A stretch of DNA of 64,000 nt, from the NCBI RefSeq assembly GCF_037940415.1, contig NZ_CP149798.1, positions 2,910,501-2,974,500 of the forward strand, in the 5' to 3' direction. The notes under the pieces are model-generated. The model was given only the letters and a program-made list of their open reading frames with translations. It was not told where the DNA came from and did not search any database. The position numbers and the translations under genes were made by a program. Below are positions 26,023 to 34,602 of this stretch, piece by piece. Positions within the stretch are counted from its first letter, which is position 1; every line of letters begins with the position of its first letter. Source of the DNA: Streptomyces sp. f51. GTDB taxonomy: Bacteria; Actinomycetota; Actinomycetes; Streptomycetales; Streptomycetaceae.

Positions 26023-26763
26023 TCAGCGGCGTACCGCCTGACGCCTGCGCGTCAGCCACAGCACGCCCGCCGCCCCGGCGAGGAGCACCGTGCCGCCGAG
26101 GGTGCCGAGGGCGATCACGGAGTCCTCGGGGCCGGTCTGCGGGAGGGTGCCGCCGGAGCCGGTCCCGCTGGAGCCGGAACCCGAGGAGCCCGAGGCCGAC
26201 GAACCCGAGGTCGACGAGCCCGAGGCCGACGATCCCGAACCGCCGGAGGCCGTGACGTCGAGGGTCAGGGAGGGGCCCGGGCTGTTCGAGGGGGTGCACG
26301 TGGTCGTGGTGCCGAGGGCCTTGATGGTGAGGACACCCGCGGTGAAGGTGACCTTGCCGGACTTCCTCGGTGTGTAGGTTCCGCTCAAGTCGCTGATCTT
26401 TATGGGGGTGTTGGCGGGGATGGCGGCCGCGTTCGCCGCACCGCTGACCGCCACCGTGCCGCTGTCCGCGCCGCCCACCTTGATGACGGCGCTCGGTGTC
26501 ATCGCGCCCTTGCCGAGCTCGACCGGGCTGGAGGAGACGCCCTTCTGCCAGGACATGGTGAGCTTGTAGGAGCTGCCGCTCTTGACGCCCTTGATGTCGA
26601 TGGGCGAGACGGCGCTCTTGTCGCCGATCGGCGTCTTGCACTGGTAGTTGACGTCCACCACGTCGGCCTGGGCTGCGGGGGCGGCCGTCAGCACCGCCGA
26701 GCCGGCCAGGGCCGCGGCGAACGCGAGCGCGGCGGTTCGTTTCTGGTACGTCCGGTACGACAC
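26023..26763 (-). CDS. Sortase-anchored surface protein with LPQTG signal
   Basis: The 246-residue exported protein has a signal peptide (about 1-34, ending APAAQAD), one module starting YQCKTPIGDKSAVSP and containing a final cysteine in TTTTCTPS, a Ser/Gly stalk built of GSSASGSST repeats (about 175-205), the sorting motif LPQTG, a hydrophobic helix and a basic end (RRRQAVRR). The module is clearly related to the second module of the LAETG protein three genes downstream. It is first in the four-gene operon. The GTG at 26763 has GGGCAGG close upstream. Function unknown. Confidence 0.8.
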   Translation of the reverse strand: MSYRTYQKRTAALAFAAALAGSAVLTAAPAAQADVVDVNYQCKTPIGDKSAVSPIDIKGVKSGSSYKLTMSWQKGVSSSPVELGKGAMTPSAVIKVGGADSGTVAVSGAANAAAIPANTPIKISDLSGTYTPRKSGKVTFTAGVLTIKALGTTTTCTPSNSPGPSLTLDVTASGGSGSSASGSSTSGSSASGSSGSGSSGTGSGGTLPQTGPEDSVIALGTLGGTVLLAGAAGVLWLTRRRQAVRR

Positions 26764-27675
26764 GGGCCTGCCCTTTCCTGACGGAACATCAGATCGGCCG
26801 TCAAGGTACGCCCGGCGCCTTGTAGAGGGAAGACAAAGCACACCCCGGATCCACGGCAGCGGGGGCGCCGGGGCGCCGGGGGTGGGGAGCTGCGGACGCC
26901 GGGCGGCGGGGCTCGGGGCTCGGGGGCCGGGGACCGGGGACCGGGGCTCGGACGCCGGACGCCGGGCGGCGGGGCTCGGACGCTGGGTGCCGGGGGCCGG
27001 GGCCTGGGTTTCGGGGCCTCGGGCGCTAGGTGCCGGGGACCGGCCTGGGTTTCGGGGCCTCGGGCGCTAGGTGCCGGGGACCGGCCTGGGTTTCGGGGCT
27101 CGGACGCCGGGCGGCGGGGCTCGGGCGCTGGGTGCCGGGCACCGGGGCCTGGGTTTCGGGGCCTCGGGCGCTGGGTGCCGGGGACCGGGCCCTGAGGGTC
27201 GCGGCTGCGGGCGCTGGTAGGCCGGGGGCCGAGGCGCCGGGGGCCGTGGACGTTGGGCCGCTGCGGGTTCCGGTCCGGTCCCGACCTCGACAGGCCGGGG
27301 GGCCAAGGGCATGCCAACCGGGCGGGCGGACGAGTCGGGATCGGCGCAGGGGTCGGGCACGCCGGGTCGGCCGTCGGAGCCGGCACACCGGAGTGGGCGG
27401 ACGAGTCGGGGCCGGCGTCAAGGGCGTGCGCCGGGTCGGCGGAGCCGGGCACACCAGCGTGGACGGACTGGGCCGCGGCACACCAGCGGGCCGGACCGCT
27501 GCACACCGGCGACGTGGGCCGGTGGGCGGACTGCTGCACACCGGCGCGGGCCGACGGGCCGGACCGCGGCACCCTCGAACGGGCCATCGCCGGGCCGGTG
27601 GGTCGGGCCGCTGCACGCCGACGCGGGCCGGTGGGTCGGGCCGCCGCACGCCGGTGCGGGCCCGGTGCCCGGTGG
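26764..27675. repeat. Gene-free, G-rich tandem-repeat region
   Basis: No protein-coding gene is supported in these 912 bases. From about 26860 to 27190 the + strand is a G-rich array; a 41-bp unit starting CCTGGGTTTCGGGG repeats at 27003, 27044 and 27085, with a diverged copy at 27148. From about 27230 to 27660 a second set of loosely repeated GC-rich units follows (for example GGGTCGGGCCGC near 27600 and 27630). The G runs could form quadruplexes. Long open frames here come from base composition. Confidence 0.7.
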
Positions 27676-28230
27676 TTACGCCGGGGCGCCCAGTTCCGCC
27701 CAGACCGTCTTGCCGGCCACTCCGGGCATCCGTACGACCCCCCAGTCCAGGCAGAGCCGCTGCACGATGAACATGCCGTGGCCGCCCGGACGGCCGGCGC
27801 GGTGCGGGGTGCGCGGGGCGGGCTGGCCGGCCCCCCGGTCGGAGACCTCGATGCGCAGCACCTTGTTGTCGCAGGAGATCCGGAGCTCGTCCGGACCCTC
27901 GGCGTGCAGACAGGCGTTGGTGACCAGCTCGGAGACGACCAGCAGGACGTCCTCGGCGGCCGCACGCCGATCGGCGCTCGCGGCGGGCAGCCAGCCCCAC
28001 GCGTACAGCGCCTGCCGGGCGAAGTCGCGGGCGAGCGGCACGACACCGCTCTCGCCGACGAGGCCCAGCGTGCGGACCTGTCGGCCGACGGACGCGGGGG
28101 CCGGGCCCGCGTCGTCGACGGGCGTCATGCTGTCCACGGGCGCCCCGCTCCGCGCGGACACCGCGGAAGCGCCGCCGTCGCCCGACTCCGGGCCGCGGTC
28201 GCCCGGCGAGCAGGGCCGGGTGGTGCTCAT
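27676..28230 (-). CDS. Anti-sigma factor, RsbW-type ATPase/kinase
   Basis: The 184-residue protein has a variable leader (1-60) and a GHKL ATPase domain: N box VVSELVTNACLHAEG, G1 VSDRGAGQPA and a G2-like GGHGMFIVQRLC. Such proteins bind SigB/SigF-family sigma factors and phosphorylate an STAS antagonist. A cognate antagonist gene (28499-28867) and sigma gene (29117-30034) lie directly beyond it, forming a complete partner-switching module resembling the SigI/ArsI/PrsI set of S. coelicolor (from memory). The ATG at 28230 has AGGTGA upstream. Confidence 0.9.
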   Translation of the reverse strand: MSTTRPCSPGDRGPESGDGGASAVSARSGAPVDSMTPVDDAGPAPASVGRQVRTLGLVGESGVVPLARDFARQALYAWGWLPAASADRRAAAEDVLLVVSELVTNACLHAEGPDELRISCDNKVLRIEVSDRGAGQPAPRTPHRAGRPGGHGMFIVQRLCLDWGVVRMPGVAGKTVWAELGAPA

Positions 28231-28296
28231 CAGCGCTTCACCTCACCGATTCACCGGTTCACGATTCAAAACTCAGTACGCAGTACTCAGTACGGA

Positions 28297-28341
28297 TGGA
28301 TCAACGGCTTTCGCCGCTTGTGGATCAACAACTTCCGCCGC
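28297..28341. repeat. Short direct repeat between anti-sigma and antagonist genes
   Basis: Two 21-bp copies of TGGATCAAC-RR-CTTYCGCCGC begin at 28297 and 28321, 24 bases apart. They lie in the 268-base gap between the STAS and anti-sigma genes, next to a run of ACTCAGTACGCAGTACTCAG-like short repeats (28270-28295). The role is unknown; operator or replication slippage are both possible. Confidence 0.5.
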
Positions 28342-28498
28342 GTCGGCCCCTGGACCACCGACCCGTCCAGGATGTCTCCTGCCCGACGGAACCGTGCGAA
28401 CACCCACGTATTCGCCTCGGAGCCTGTGACGCGAGTAACGCGCCGGCCACGCAGGGGGTTCCGGGACGGGAGCCGGGACATGGCCGAAGGGCCGCGGA

Positions 28499-28867
28499 TC
28501 AGCCGGACAGGGCCGCTTCGAGCGTGTCGTGGACGGTGAAGACGGCCTCCGCCCCGGTGATCTCGAAGACGCGCGCGACCACCGGCTGCATCGCGGCCAG
28601 ATGCACCCCGCCACCCGCGGCCTCGGCCTTCAGCCGGGCACCGAGCAGCACATTGAGCCCGGTGGAGTCACAGAACTCCAGCCGGGAGCAGTCGATGACC
28701 AGTCGCGCATACCCCTTTTCGAGGCAGCCCTCGAGTGGCTCACGCAACAGATCGGCCGTGTGGTGATCGAGCTCACCCGCGGGGGTCACGACAGCACTCG
28801 TGCCCTCTTCCCGCACCTCGACAAGAAGCCGGCCAGATTGTGTGCTGCCGACCGTCCCGCGGTCCAT
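28499..28867 (-). CDS. Anti-sigma factor antagonist (STAS domain)
   Basis: The 122-residue protein is one STAS domain of the RsbV/SpoIIAA/BldG family. GELDHHTADLLREPLEG and LVIDCSRLEFCDSTGLNVLL are diagnostic; the Ser of CDSTG is the site phosphorylated by RsbW-type kinases. Unphosphorylated, it should sequester the anti-sigma factor and free the sigma factor. The ATG is at 28867, with a divergent 249-base promoter region to the sigma gene. It precedes the anti-sigma gene on the same strand by 268 bases, so the two may be co-transcribed. Confidence 0.92.
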   Translation of the reverse strand: MDRGTVGSTQSGRLLVEVREEGTSAVVTPAGELDHHTADLLREPLEGCLEKGYARLVIDCSRLEFCDSTGLNVLLGARLKAEAAGGGVHLAAMQPVVARVFEITGAEAVFTVHDTLEAALSG

Positions 28868-29116
28868 GCCGTCTCTCTCCCGAGTGTCGCGACTACTGAC
28901 GTACGCACTGGAACACTACGCCTTCTCTACGGCACCCGACACCCGAACAACCCTACCAAAATGGACATTTCACCAGCTATGACACTTGCGGTGAGTTCGG
29001 GAAACCGGGTAGGGCTAGTAGAGACACCTATCCGACCCGGCCGGCTTTGGAGGCGCCGCACACCGCAGTGCACGTATCGGCATCGGCGGCCATATGCCGA
29101 GAACGATGGAGGACAC

Positions 29117-30034
29117 ATGTCACCCCGGCTCGACGCATCGCAGACCCTGACGGCGACGTCGGCACCTTCTCCGCGATCCGCGGAGCACGTCGACGGACCC
29201 GGAACCGACGGAACCGACGCACTCACCGGACTCGCCGGCCTTCCGGAGATCCCCCCGTTCGACGAGGTGGGGCCGGTGGACGCGCGGGCTCTGTCCAAGA
29301 CGCTCTTCGCACGGCTGGAATCCCTCGAAGAGGGCACGCACGACTACGCGTACGTCCGCAACACCCTGGTCGAACTCAACCTCGCGCTCGTGAAGTTCGC
29401 CGCCTCCCGCTTCCGCTCCCGCAGCGAGCCGATGGAGGACATCATCCAGGTCGGCACCATCGGCCTGATCAAGGCGATCGACCGCTTCGAACTGAGCCGC
29501 GGCGTGGAGTTCCCCACCTTCGCCATGCCGACGATCATCGGCGAGATCAAGCGCTTCTTCCGTGACACGTCCTGGTCGGTGCGGGTGCCCCGCAGGCTCC
29601 AGGAACTCCGGCTCGACCTGGCCAAGGCCGGCGACGAACTGGCCCAGCGCCTCGACCGCGCGCCGACCGTGAACGAACTCGCCGAACGGCTCGGCATCAG
29701 CCGCGACGAGGTCGTCGAGGGCATGGCCGCGTCGAACGCCTACACCGCCAGTTCGCTGGACGCCCAGCCCGAGGAGGACGATTCCGAGGGCGCGCTCGCG
29801 GACCGCATCGGCTACGAGGACAACGGACTCGAGGGCATCGAGTACGTGGAGTCCCTCAAGCCGCTCATCGCGGAACTCCCGCAGCGCGACCGGCAGATCC
29901 TCTCCCTGCGGTTCGTGGCGAACATGACCCAGTCCGAGATCGGCGACGAACTCGGCATCTCCCAGATGCATGTCTCCCGGCTGCTGTCGCGCACCCTCGT
30001 GCGACTCCGGAAGGGCCTGACCGTCGAGGAGTGA
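29117..30034 (+). CDS. RNA polymerase sigma factor, SigB/SigF/SigG family
   Basis: The 305-residue sigma factor has regions 2, 3 and 4: DIIQVGTIGLIKAIDRF and FATMP-like FPTFAMPTIIGEIKRFF (region 2), VPRRLQELRL with LAERLGISRDEV (region 3), and LPQRDRQILSLRF with TQSEIGDELGISQMHVSR (region 4 helix-turn-helix). This is a stress-response group III sigma. The ATG at 29117 has GGAGG five bases upstream. Divergent antagonist and nearby anti-sigma genes imply control by partner switching. A GGGTAG (29008-29013) in the upstream region is a weak match to the SigB-family -10 GGGTAY, compatible with autoregulation. Confidence 0.95.
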   Translation: MSPRLDASQTLTATSAPSPRSAEHVDGPGTDGTDALTGLAGLPEIPPFDEVGPVDARALSKTLFARLESLEEGTHDYAYVRNTLVELNLALVKFAASRFRSRSEPMEDIIQVGTIGLIKAIDRFELSRGVEFPTFAMPTIIGEIKRFFRDTSWSVRVPRRLQELRLDLAKAGDELAQRLDRAPTVNELAERLGISRDEVVEGMAASNAYTASSLDAQPEEDDSEGALADRIGYEDNGLEGIEYVESLKPLIAELPQRDRQILSLRFVANMTQSEIGDELGISQMHVSRLLSRTLVRLRKGLTVEE

Positions 30035-30066
30035 CAGGACTTCGCGGCCCACGAGGCCGCGCAATC

Positions 30067-30107
30067 GAGCGGTCCGGCGCCGAGAGCGCCGGACCGCTCC
30101 GTCTTTT
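30067..30107 (+). terminator. Terminator of the sigma factor gene
   Basis: A perfect 14-bp stem (GAGCGGTCCGGCGC at 30067-30080, complement at 30086-30099) closes a CGAGA loop and is followed by CGTCTTTT. It is a textbook intrinsic terminator 33 bases after the sigma stop codon. Confidence 0.9.
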
Positions 30108-30181
30108 CCGGCCGCCTGTCGAGGACCGGGCACCAGGTGCGGGGACCAGGCCCCCCCACCCCCCACCGGGCGCGGCCTCCA

Positions 30182-30238
30182 CCCACCGACGGCCTCCGCC
30201 CATCGACGGCCTCCATCCACCGACGGCCTCCGCCCGTA
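30182..30238. repeat. Tandem ~17-bp repeats
   Basis: Three to four copies of a 16-18-base unit around CGACGGCCTCC (30188, 30205, 30221) lie in the gap between the sigma terminator and the CebR-like box. The remainder of the 368-base gap (30035-30402) holds only the terminator, this array and the promoter region of the ricin-domain gene. Confidence 0.6.
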
Positions 30239-30268
30239 ACGGACAACTCCAGTGGCACGCAGAGCGGT

Positions 30269-30282
30269 TGAGAGCGCTCCCA
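30269..30282. promoter_or_regulatory. CebR/LacI-type operator-like box
   Basis: TGAGAGCGCTCCCA matches the palindromic streptomycete CebR box TGGGAGCGCTCCCA at 13 of 14 positions (consensus quoted from memory). It lies 121 bases upstream of the ricin-lectin membrane protein. A LacI-family sugar-responsive repressor could therefore control that gene; which one cannot be told from the site alone. Confidence 0.5.
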
Positions 30283-30402
30283 CGGAATCTTTGTCCGGCA
30301 ACTCTTTCCCCACAAGGCCGATCCCGTCACTATGGGCATCCCAAACTGGCCGGTACGTCAGGACGGGACGAGCACGCACCAAGGGCGGGGAGGCGGACGA
30401 AC

Positions 30403-31977
30403 ATGGCGCAGGACGACCCTGCCGGCGGAGGAACCGCGGCCGAGGGGGAAGGCCGGGCCGCGGACGCGTCCGACGCACGGCTGACCGAGCTGCTGCGCGC
30501 CGGCACCTCGACCGCGTACACCGCTCTCCAGGAACTCCGCGCCCGCCACCGCGCCCCCGTCCTCGCCTACGCCCGGCTGTGCACGACCGGCGAGGCCGGA
30601 GCCGGGCAGCTCGCCGCGCAGACCTTCACCCTCGCCGCCCGCGAGACCGCGCGCGGCATCGACCCGAACGTTCCCTGGCGGCACCAGCTCCTGCTGCTCG
30701 CGGGACGGACGGCCGCCTCCTGGGCCCGGGACCAGCGGGCCGCGGGACTCGACCCCGGTCTGCTCCTCGTCCTGAGCACGGCGGGCCCCTCGGGCCCCGT
30801 CCCCTCCCTGCTCCCCGCCTTCCAGTCGCTCCCGTCCCGCGCCCAGGGCCTCATCTGGTACGCCGTCGTGGAGCGCGAGCCCGCGCGGCGGACGGCGGTC
30901 CTGCTCGGCCTCACCCCCGAGGACGTCACGTACGGCACCGACCAGGCTCTCCAGTCCCTGGGCCAGGCCTGTCTGAGGTACCGGCTGGCCGCGTCGGACG
31001 ATCCGCGCTGCGGGGACTTCCGCCGGCTGATCGAGGAGTCGGTGCGGCCCGACAACCCCCGTACCAGCACCGACCTCAACACCCACATGGCGCACTGCGC
31101 GCACTGTTCGGCCGCCTACGAGGAACTGACCGCCCTGCGCGACCATCCGCGCACCGCCCTGGCCGAGGGTCTGCTGCCCTGGGCGGGCACGGCGTACGTC
31201 ACGGACGAGGTGCCGGGGGCGGCGCCCGTCCCGCCCGGGCCTCCCGCACGACCGCGGGCCTCGGCGCTGCCCTGGCCGCCGTCCCGGCGGGTCGTGCTGA
31301 CCTCGGCGGCGGCGCTCGGCGTGGCCCTCGCGCCGGTCCTGTTCCTGCTGCTCTCCTCGGGCGGGACGCCGTCCACCGGCGCGGCGGGTTCGGTGGGCAC
31401 GCCATCGGGCCCGCCCCCGGTGACCGTCACGGCGACGGTTCCGGTCACCCCGTCGGCTCCCACGCCCTCCGCCTCGCCGTCGCCCTCGGCGACCTCCGCG
31501 TCGCCCTCGCCGTCCCGCAGTTCGGCGCCCCCGAGGTCACCGAGCCCGAAGCCGTCCCCCACCGTCGTCTTCCGCCCGCCGGGCGGCGCCGCCACCCAGG
31601 TGGTGAACGTCGCCTCGGGCCTGTGCCTGGACGTCCGCGACGGCGACTTCGAGAAGGGCACCGACGTCGTCACGGCGCCCTGCACGTCCTCCGCCACCCA
31701 GCGCTGGCGCGTCGACAGCGGTTCCCTCCGGTCGGCCGCCGACGACGACTTCTGCCTCGACAGCCGCGGCTCCGTCGACAACGGAGTGGGCATCTGGGAG
31801 TGCTCCTCGCTCGACGGCGGCCACGGCGACAACCTCCGGTTCACCGTCGACCCGGACGGCTCGATCCGCCCGGCCGTGGCCATCGAGACGGCCATGACAC
31901 CGGACGGCGACGACGGGCTCTCCCTGGTCCCGCTGAACGGCGGCACGGGCCAGCGCTGGCGCGCGGGCAACGCCTGA
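30403..31977 (+). CDS. Membrane protein: sigma-like region, zinc finger, ricin lectin domain
   Basis: The 524-residue protein has an N-terminal helical region similar in layout to ECF sigma domains (about 25-190: LTELLRAGTSTAYTALQELR, then a region 4-like LPSRAQGLIWYAVVEREP), a zinc-binding anti-sigma-type segment HMAHCAHCSAAYEEL (about 226-240), a membrane helix (about 302-326), a Pro/Ser/Thr stalk (about 345-390), and an extracellular beta-trefoil lectin domain (about 395-524) with CLDV, QRWRV and QRWRAG repeats. It could link sugar binding outside to transcription inside (inference). The ATG follows GGGGAGG. A CebR-like box lies upstream. Confidence 0.75.
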   Translation: MAQDDPAGGGTAAEGEGRAADASDARLTELLRAGTSTAYTALQELRARHRAPVLAYARLCTTGEAGAGQLAAQTFTLAARETARGIDPNVPWRHQLLLLAGRTAASWARDQRAAGLDPGLLLVLSTAGPSGPVPSLLPAFQSLPSRAQGLIWYAVVEREPARRTAVLLGLTPEDVTYGTDQALQSLGQACLRYRLAASDDPRCGDFRRLIEESVRPDNPRTSTDLNTHMAHCAHCSAAYEELTALRDHPRTALAEGLLPWAGTAYVTDEVPGAAPVPPGPPARPRASALPWPPSRRVVLTSAAALGVALAPVLFLLLSSGGTPSTGAAGSVGTPSGPPPVTVTATVPVTPSAPTPSASPSPSATSASPSPSRSSAPPRSPSPKPSPTVVFRPPGGAATQVVNVASGLCLDVRDGDFEKGTDVVTAPCTSSATQRWRVDSGSLRSAADDDFCLDSRGSVDNGVGIWECSSLDGGHGDNLRFTVDPDGSIRPAVAIETAMTPDGDDGLSLVPLNGGTGQRWRAGNA

Positions 31978-32002
31978 CGGGGCCCGTCGTTCCGCGGTTC
32001 GC

Positions 32003-33178
32003 TCAGATCTCGCGGACGCCCCGCCGCCAGACACCGGTGACCAGCGGGACGCCCGGGCGGTAGGCGAGGTGGACGTGACTGGGCGCGTCCAGCAGGGTCA
32101 GGTCCGCGTAGGCACCCGGCGCGATCCGGCCGACGTCGTCCCGGCGCAGCGCCCGCGCGCCGCCCGCCGTCGCGGACCACACGGCCTCGTCGGGGGTCAT
32201 CCGCATGTCGCGCACCGCGAGCGCGATGCAGAAGGGCACGGAGGACGTGAAGGACGAACCGGGGTTGCAGTCGGTGGACAGGGCCACCGTGACACCGGCG
32301 TCGATCAGCCTGCGGGCGTTCGGCCACTCGGCGCGGGTGGAGAACTCGGCGCCGGGCAGGAGCGTCGCCACGGTGTCGCCGCTCGCCAGGGCGTCGACGT
32401 CCGCGTCCGTCAGATGCGTGCAGTGGTCGGCGCTCGCCGCGTCGAGTTCGACGGCGAGCTGGACACCGGGTCCGTACGAGAGCTGGTTGGCGTGCACGCG
32501 CGGGTGCAGGCCCTTGGCCTTGCCGGCCGTGAGGATCGCGCGCGCCTGGTCGCCGTCGAAGGCGCCCTTCTCGCAGAAGACGTCCACCCAACGGGCGTAC
32601 GGGGCACAGGCGTCGAGCATCTCGCCGGTCACCAGGGCGACATAGCCGGCCGGGTCGTCGGCGTAGTCCGGGGAGACGATGTGCGCGCCGAGGTAGGTGA
32701 CCTCGTCGGTGTGCGAGGCGGCGATGCGCAGCGCTCGGGCCTCGTCCCGGACGGTCAGGCCGTAGCCCGACTTGGTCTCGAAGGTCGTGGTGCCCTGGCG
32801 GAGGGCCTCGCGCAGGTACCGGGTGAGGTTGCGCTCCAGTTCCTCGTCGGAGGCGGCGCGGGTGGCGGCGACGGTGGTGCGGATGCCGCCGGCGCTGTAG
32901 GCGCGGCCGGACATGCGGGCGTTGAACTCCTGGGTGCGGTCGCCCGCGAAGACCAGGTGGGAGTGGGAGTCGACGAAGCCCGGGATCAGCGCGCGGCCGC
33001 CGGCGTCGACCCGGTTGTCAGTGGCGGGTGCTTTGCTTGATTCACCGGTCCACGCGACACGGTCGCCGTCGATGACGACGGCCGCGTCCTGGATCAGACC
33101 GAGAGGGGAACCGTCGCCGAGGGAGGGATCGTTGGTGACCAGACTGGCGATGTTGGTGATGACGGTCGTGCTGCTCAT
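32003..33178 (-). CDS. hutI: Imidazolonepropionase
   Basis: HutI hydrolyses 4-imidazolone-5-propionate to N-formimino-L-glutamate in histidine degradation. The 391-residue amidohydrolase has the metal-binding [36 protein letters not shown] and [11 protein letters not shown], all classic HutI motifs. Cytosolic, Zn/Fe dependent. The ATG at 33178 follows a GAGGA site. It is the last gene of the hutU-M20-hutF-hutI operon, 71 bases after hutF. Confidence 0.96.
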   Translation of the reverse strand: MSSTTVITNIASLVTNDPSLGDGSPLGLIQDAAVVIDGDRVAWTGESSKAPATDNRVDAGGRALIPGFVDSHSHLVFAGDRTQEFNARMSGRAYSAGGIRTTVAATRAASDEELERNLTRYLREALRQGTTTFETKSGYGLTVRDEARALRIAASHTDEVTYLGAHIVSPDYADDPAGYVALVTGEMLDACAPYARWVDVFCEKGAFDGDQARAILTAGKAKGLHPRVHANQLSYGPGVQLAVELDAASADHCTHLTDADVDALASGDTVATLLPGAEFSTRAEWPNARRLIDAGVTVALSTDCNPGSSFTSSVPFCIALAVRDMRMTPDEAVWSATAGGARALRRDDVGRIAPGAYADLTLLDAPSHVHLAYRPGVPLVTGVWRRGVREI

Positions 33179-33249
33179 GGCGTCCTCAGGGGTGGCGGGA
33201 CTGCTGGTGGGGGGTGTCGGGCGGGCGGTGACTCCCGCCCGCCCGGGAG

Positions 33250-34602
33250 TCAGGAGCGCAGTGCCTGGACGGCGTCCGCGAGCGCTGTCGGCACATCGGG
33301 GACGAGCGTGTGCGCGCCGTCGCGCACGACGTGCCGGCCCGCCACGACCGTGTGCCGGACATCGGCGGCCGTGGCCGCGAATACGGCTGTCTCCGCGCCG
33401 AGGCGTGGCACCGGTCCCGCGGTTCTGACCGAGTCGAGGGCGATCGTCGTGAAGTCGGCGAGGGCGCCCGCCTCGATGGTGCCCGCGTCGTCCCAGCCGA
33501 GGGCCGCGTGGCCGTCCGCGGAGGCGGCGCGCAGCAGGGCGGCGGCCGTCCAGTGACCGCGGGTGCGGGTGCGCAGCCGTTCGTTCAGTTCCATCGCGCG
33601 GGCCTCTTCGAGGAGGTCGATGACGGCGTGGCTGTCGGAGCCGAGCGAGAGGGGTGAGCCCGCGCGCTGGAGGGCGACGGCGGGGCCGATGCCGTCGGCG
33701 AGGTCGCGTTCGGTGGTGGGGCACATGCAGGTGCCGGTGCCCGATCCGCCGAGCAGGGCGATGTCCTCATCGGTGAGGTGCGTGTTGTGGACGCCGGTGG
33801 TGCGCGGTCCGAGGACGCCGTGGTCGGCGAGCAGCCGGGTGGGCGTGCGGCCGTGGGCGGCCTGGCAGGCCTCGTTCTCCGCGGTCTGCTCGGACAGGTG
33901 GACGTGGAGCGGGGCGCGCCGCTCCTCGGCCCAGCGTGCCACGGTGGCGAGCTGTCCGGCGGGCACGGCCCGTACGGAGTGGATCGCCGCGCCGATCCGT
34001 GCGTGATCACGGTCCTTGAGAAGTGAAGAGCGTTCCGCCCAGGCGTCCGCGGTGCCGTCGGAGAAGCGCCGCTGGTGCGGGTTGGGCGGCTGCCCGAAGC
34101 CGGAGGAGAGGTAGGCGGTGTCGAGCAGGGTGATGCGGATGCCCGCGTCGGCCGCGGCGGCGATGAGGGCCTCGCCCATGGCGTTGGGGTCGGCGTAGGG
34201 GGTGCCGTCGTGGGCGTGGTGCACGTAGTGGAACTCGCCGGCCGCGGTGACTCCGGCGAGCGCCATCTCCGCGTACACCGCGCGGGCCAGCGCGTGGTAG
34301 GTCTCCGGGGTCAGCCGGTCCGCGAAGGAGTACATGATCTCGCGCCAGGTCCAGAAGGTGCCGGAGCCGACCTGGACGGTGCCGCGCAGGGCGCGGTGGA
34401 AGGCGTGGGAGTGGGCGTTGGCGAGACCGGGGAGGGTGAGTCCGCGCAGGATCTCGGCGCCCGGCGGCGGGGTGTCGACGCCGGTGCGGACGTCGGTGAC
34501 CCGGCCGTCGGCACCGGATCCCGCGGCCGACACGGTCACGGCGACGCCGGGCTCGACGTGAGTGTCGAGCCAAGCGTGTTCCAGCCAGTACGTCTGCGTC
34601 AC
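33250..34602 (-). CDS. hutF: Formimidoylglutamate deiminase
   Basis: HutF deaminates N-formimino-glutamate to N-formyl-glutamate. The 450-residue amidohydrolase shows [39 protein letters not shown] and [20 protein letters not shown] read in pieces, matching the HutF branch. The GTG at 34602 overlaps the upstream stop (GTGA, 34599-34602). With HutF present the organism uses the five-step pathway via formylglutamate, which needs a final formylglutamate amidohydrolase; the neighbouring M20 enzyme is a candidate. Confidence 0.92.
   Translation of the reverse strand: MTQTYWLEHAWLDTHVEPGVAVTVSAAGSGADGRVTDVRTGVDTPPPGAEILRGLTLPGLANAHSHAFHRALRGTVQVGSGTFWTWREIMYSFADRLTPETYHALARAVYAEMALAGVTAAGEFHYVHHAHDGTPYADPNAMGEALIAAAADAGIRITLLDTAYLSSGFGQPPNPHQRRFSDGTADAWAERSSLLKDRDHARIGAAIHSVRAVPAGQLATVARWAEERRAPLHVHLSEQTAENEACQAAHGRTPTRLLADHGVLGPRTTGVHNTHLTDEDIALLGGSGTGTCMCPTTERDLADGIGPAVALQRAGSPLSLGSDSHAVIDLLEEARAMELNERLRTRTRGHWTAAALLRAASADGHAALGWDDAGTIEAGALADFTTIALDSVRTAGPVPRLGAETAVFAATAADVRHTVVAGRHVVRDGAHTLVPDVPTALADAVQALRS

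Noticed and set aside
26860..27230. CRISPR array
   Set aside because: Units are directly adjacent and degenerate, with no unique spacers and no cas genes; it is a G-rich tandem repeat.
27253..28539. 428-codon + strand open frame
   Set aside because: It is Gly/Arg/Pro-rich, covers the anti-sigma gene on the opposite strand and the repeat region, and has no domain sense. GC bias explains it.
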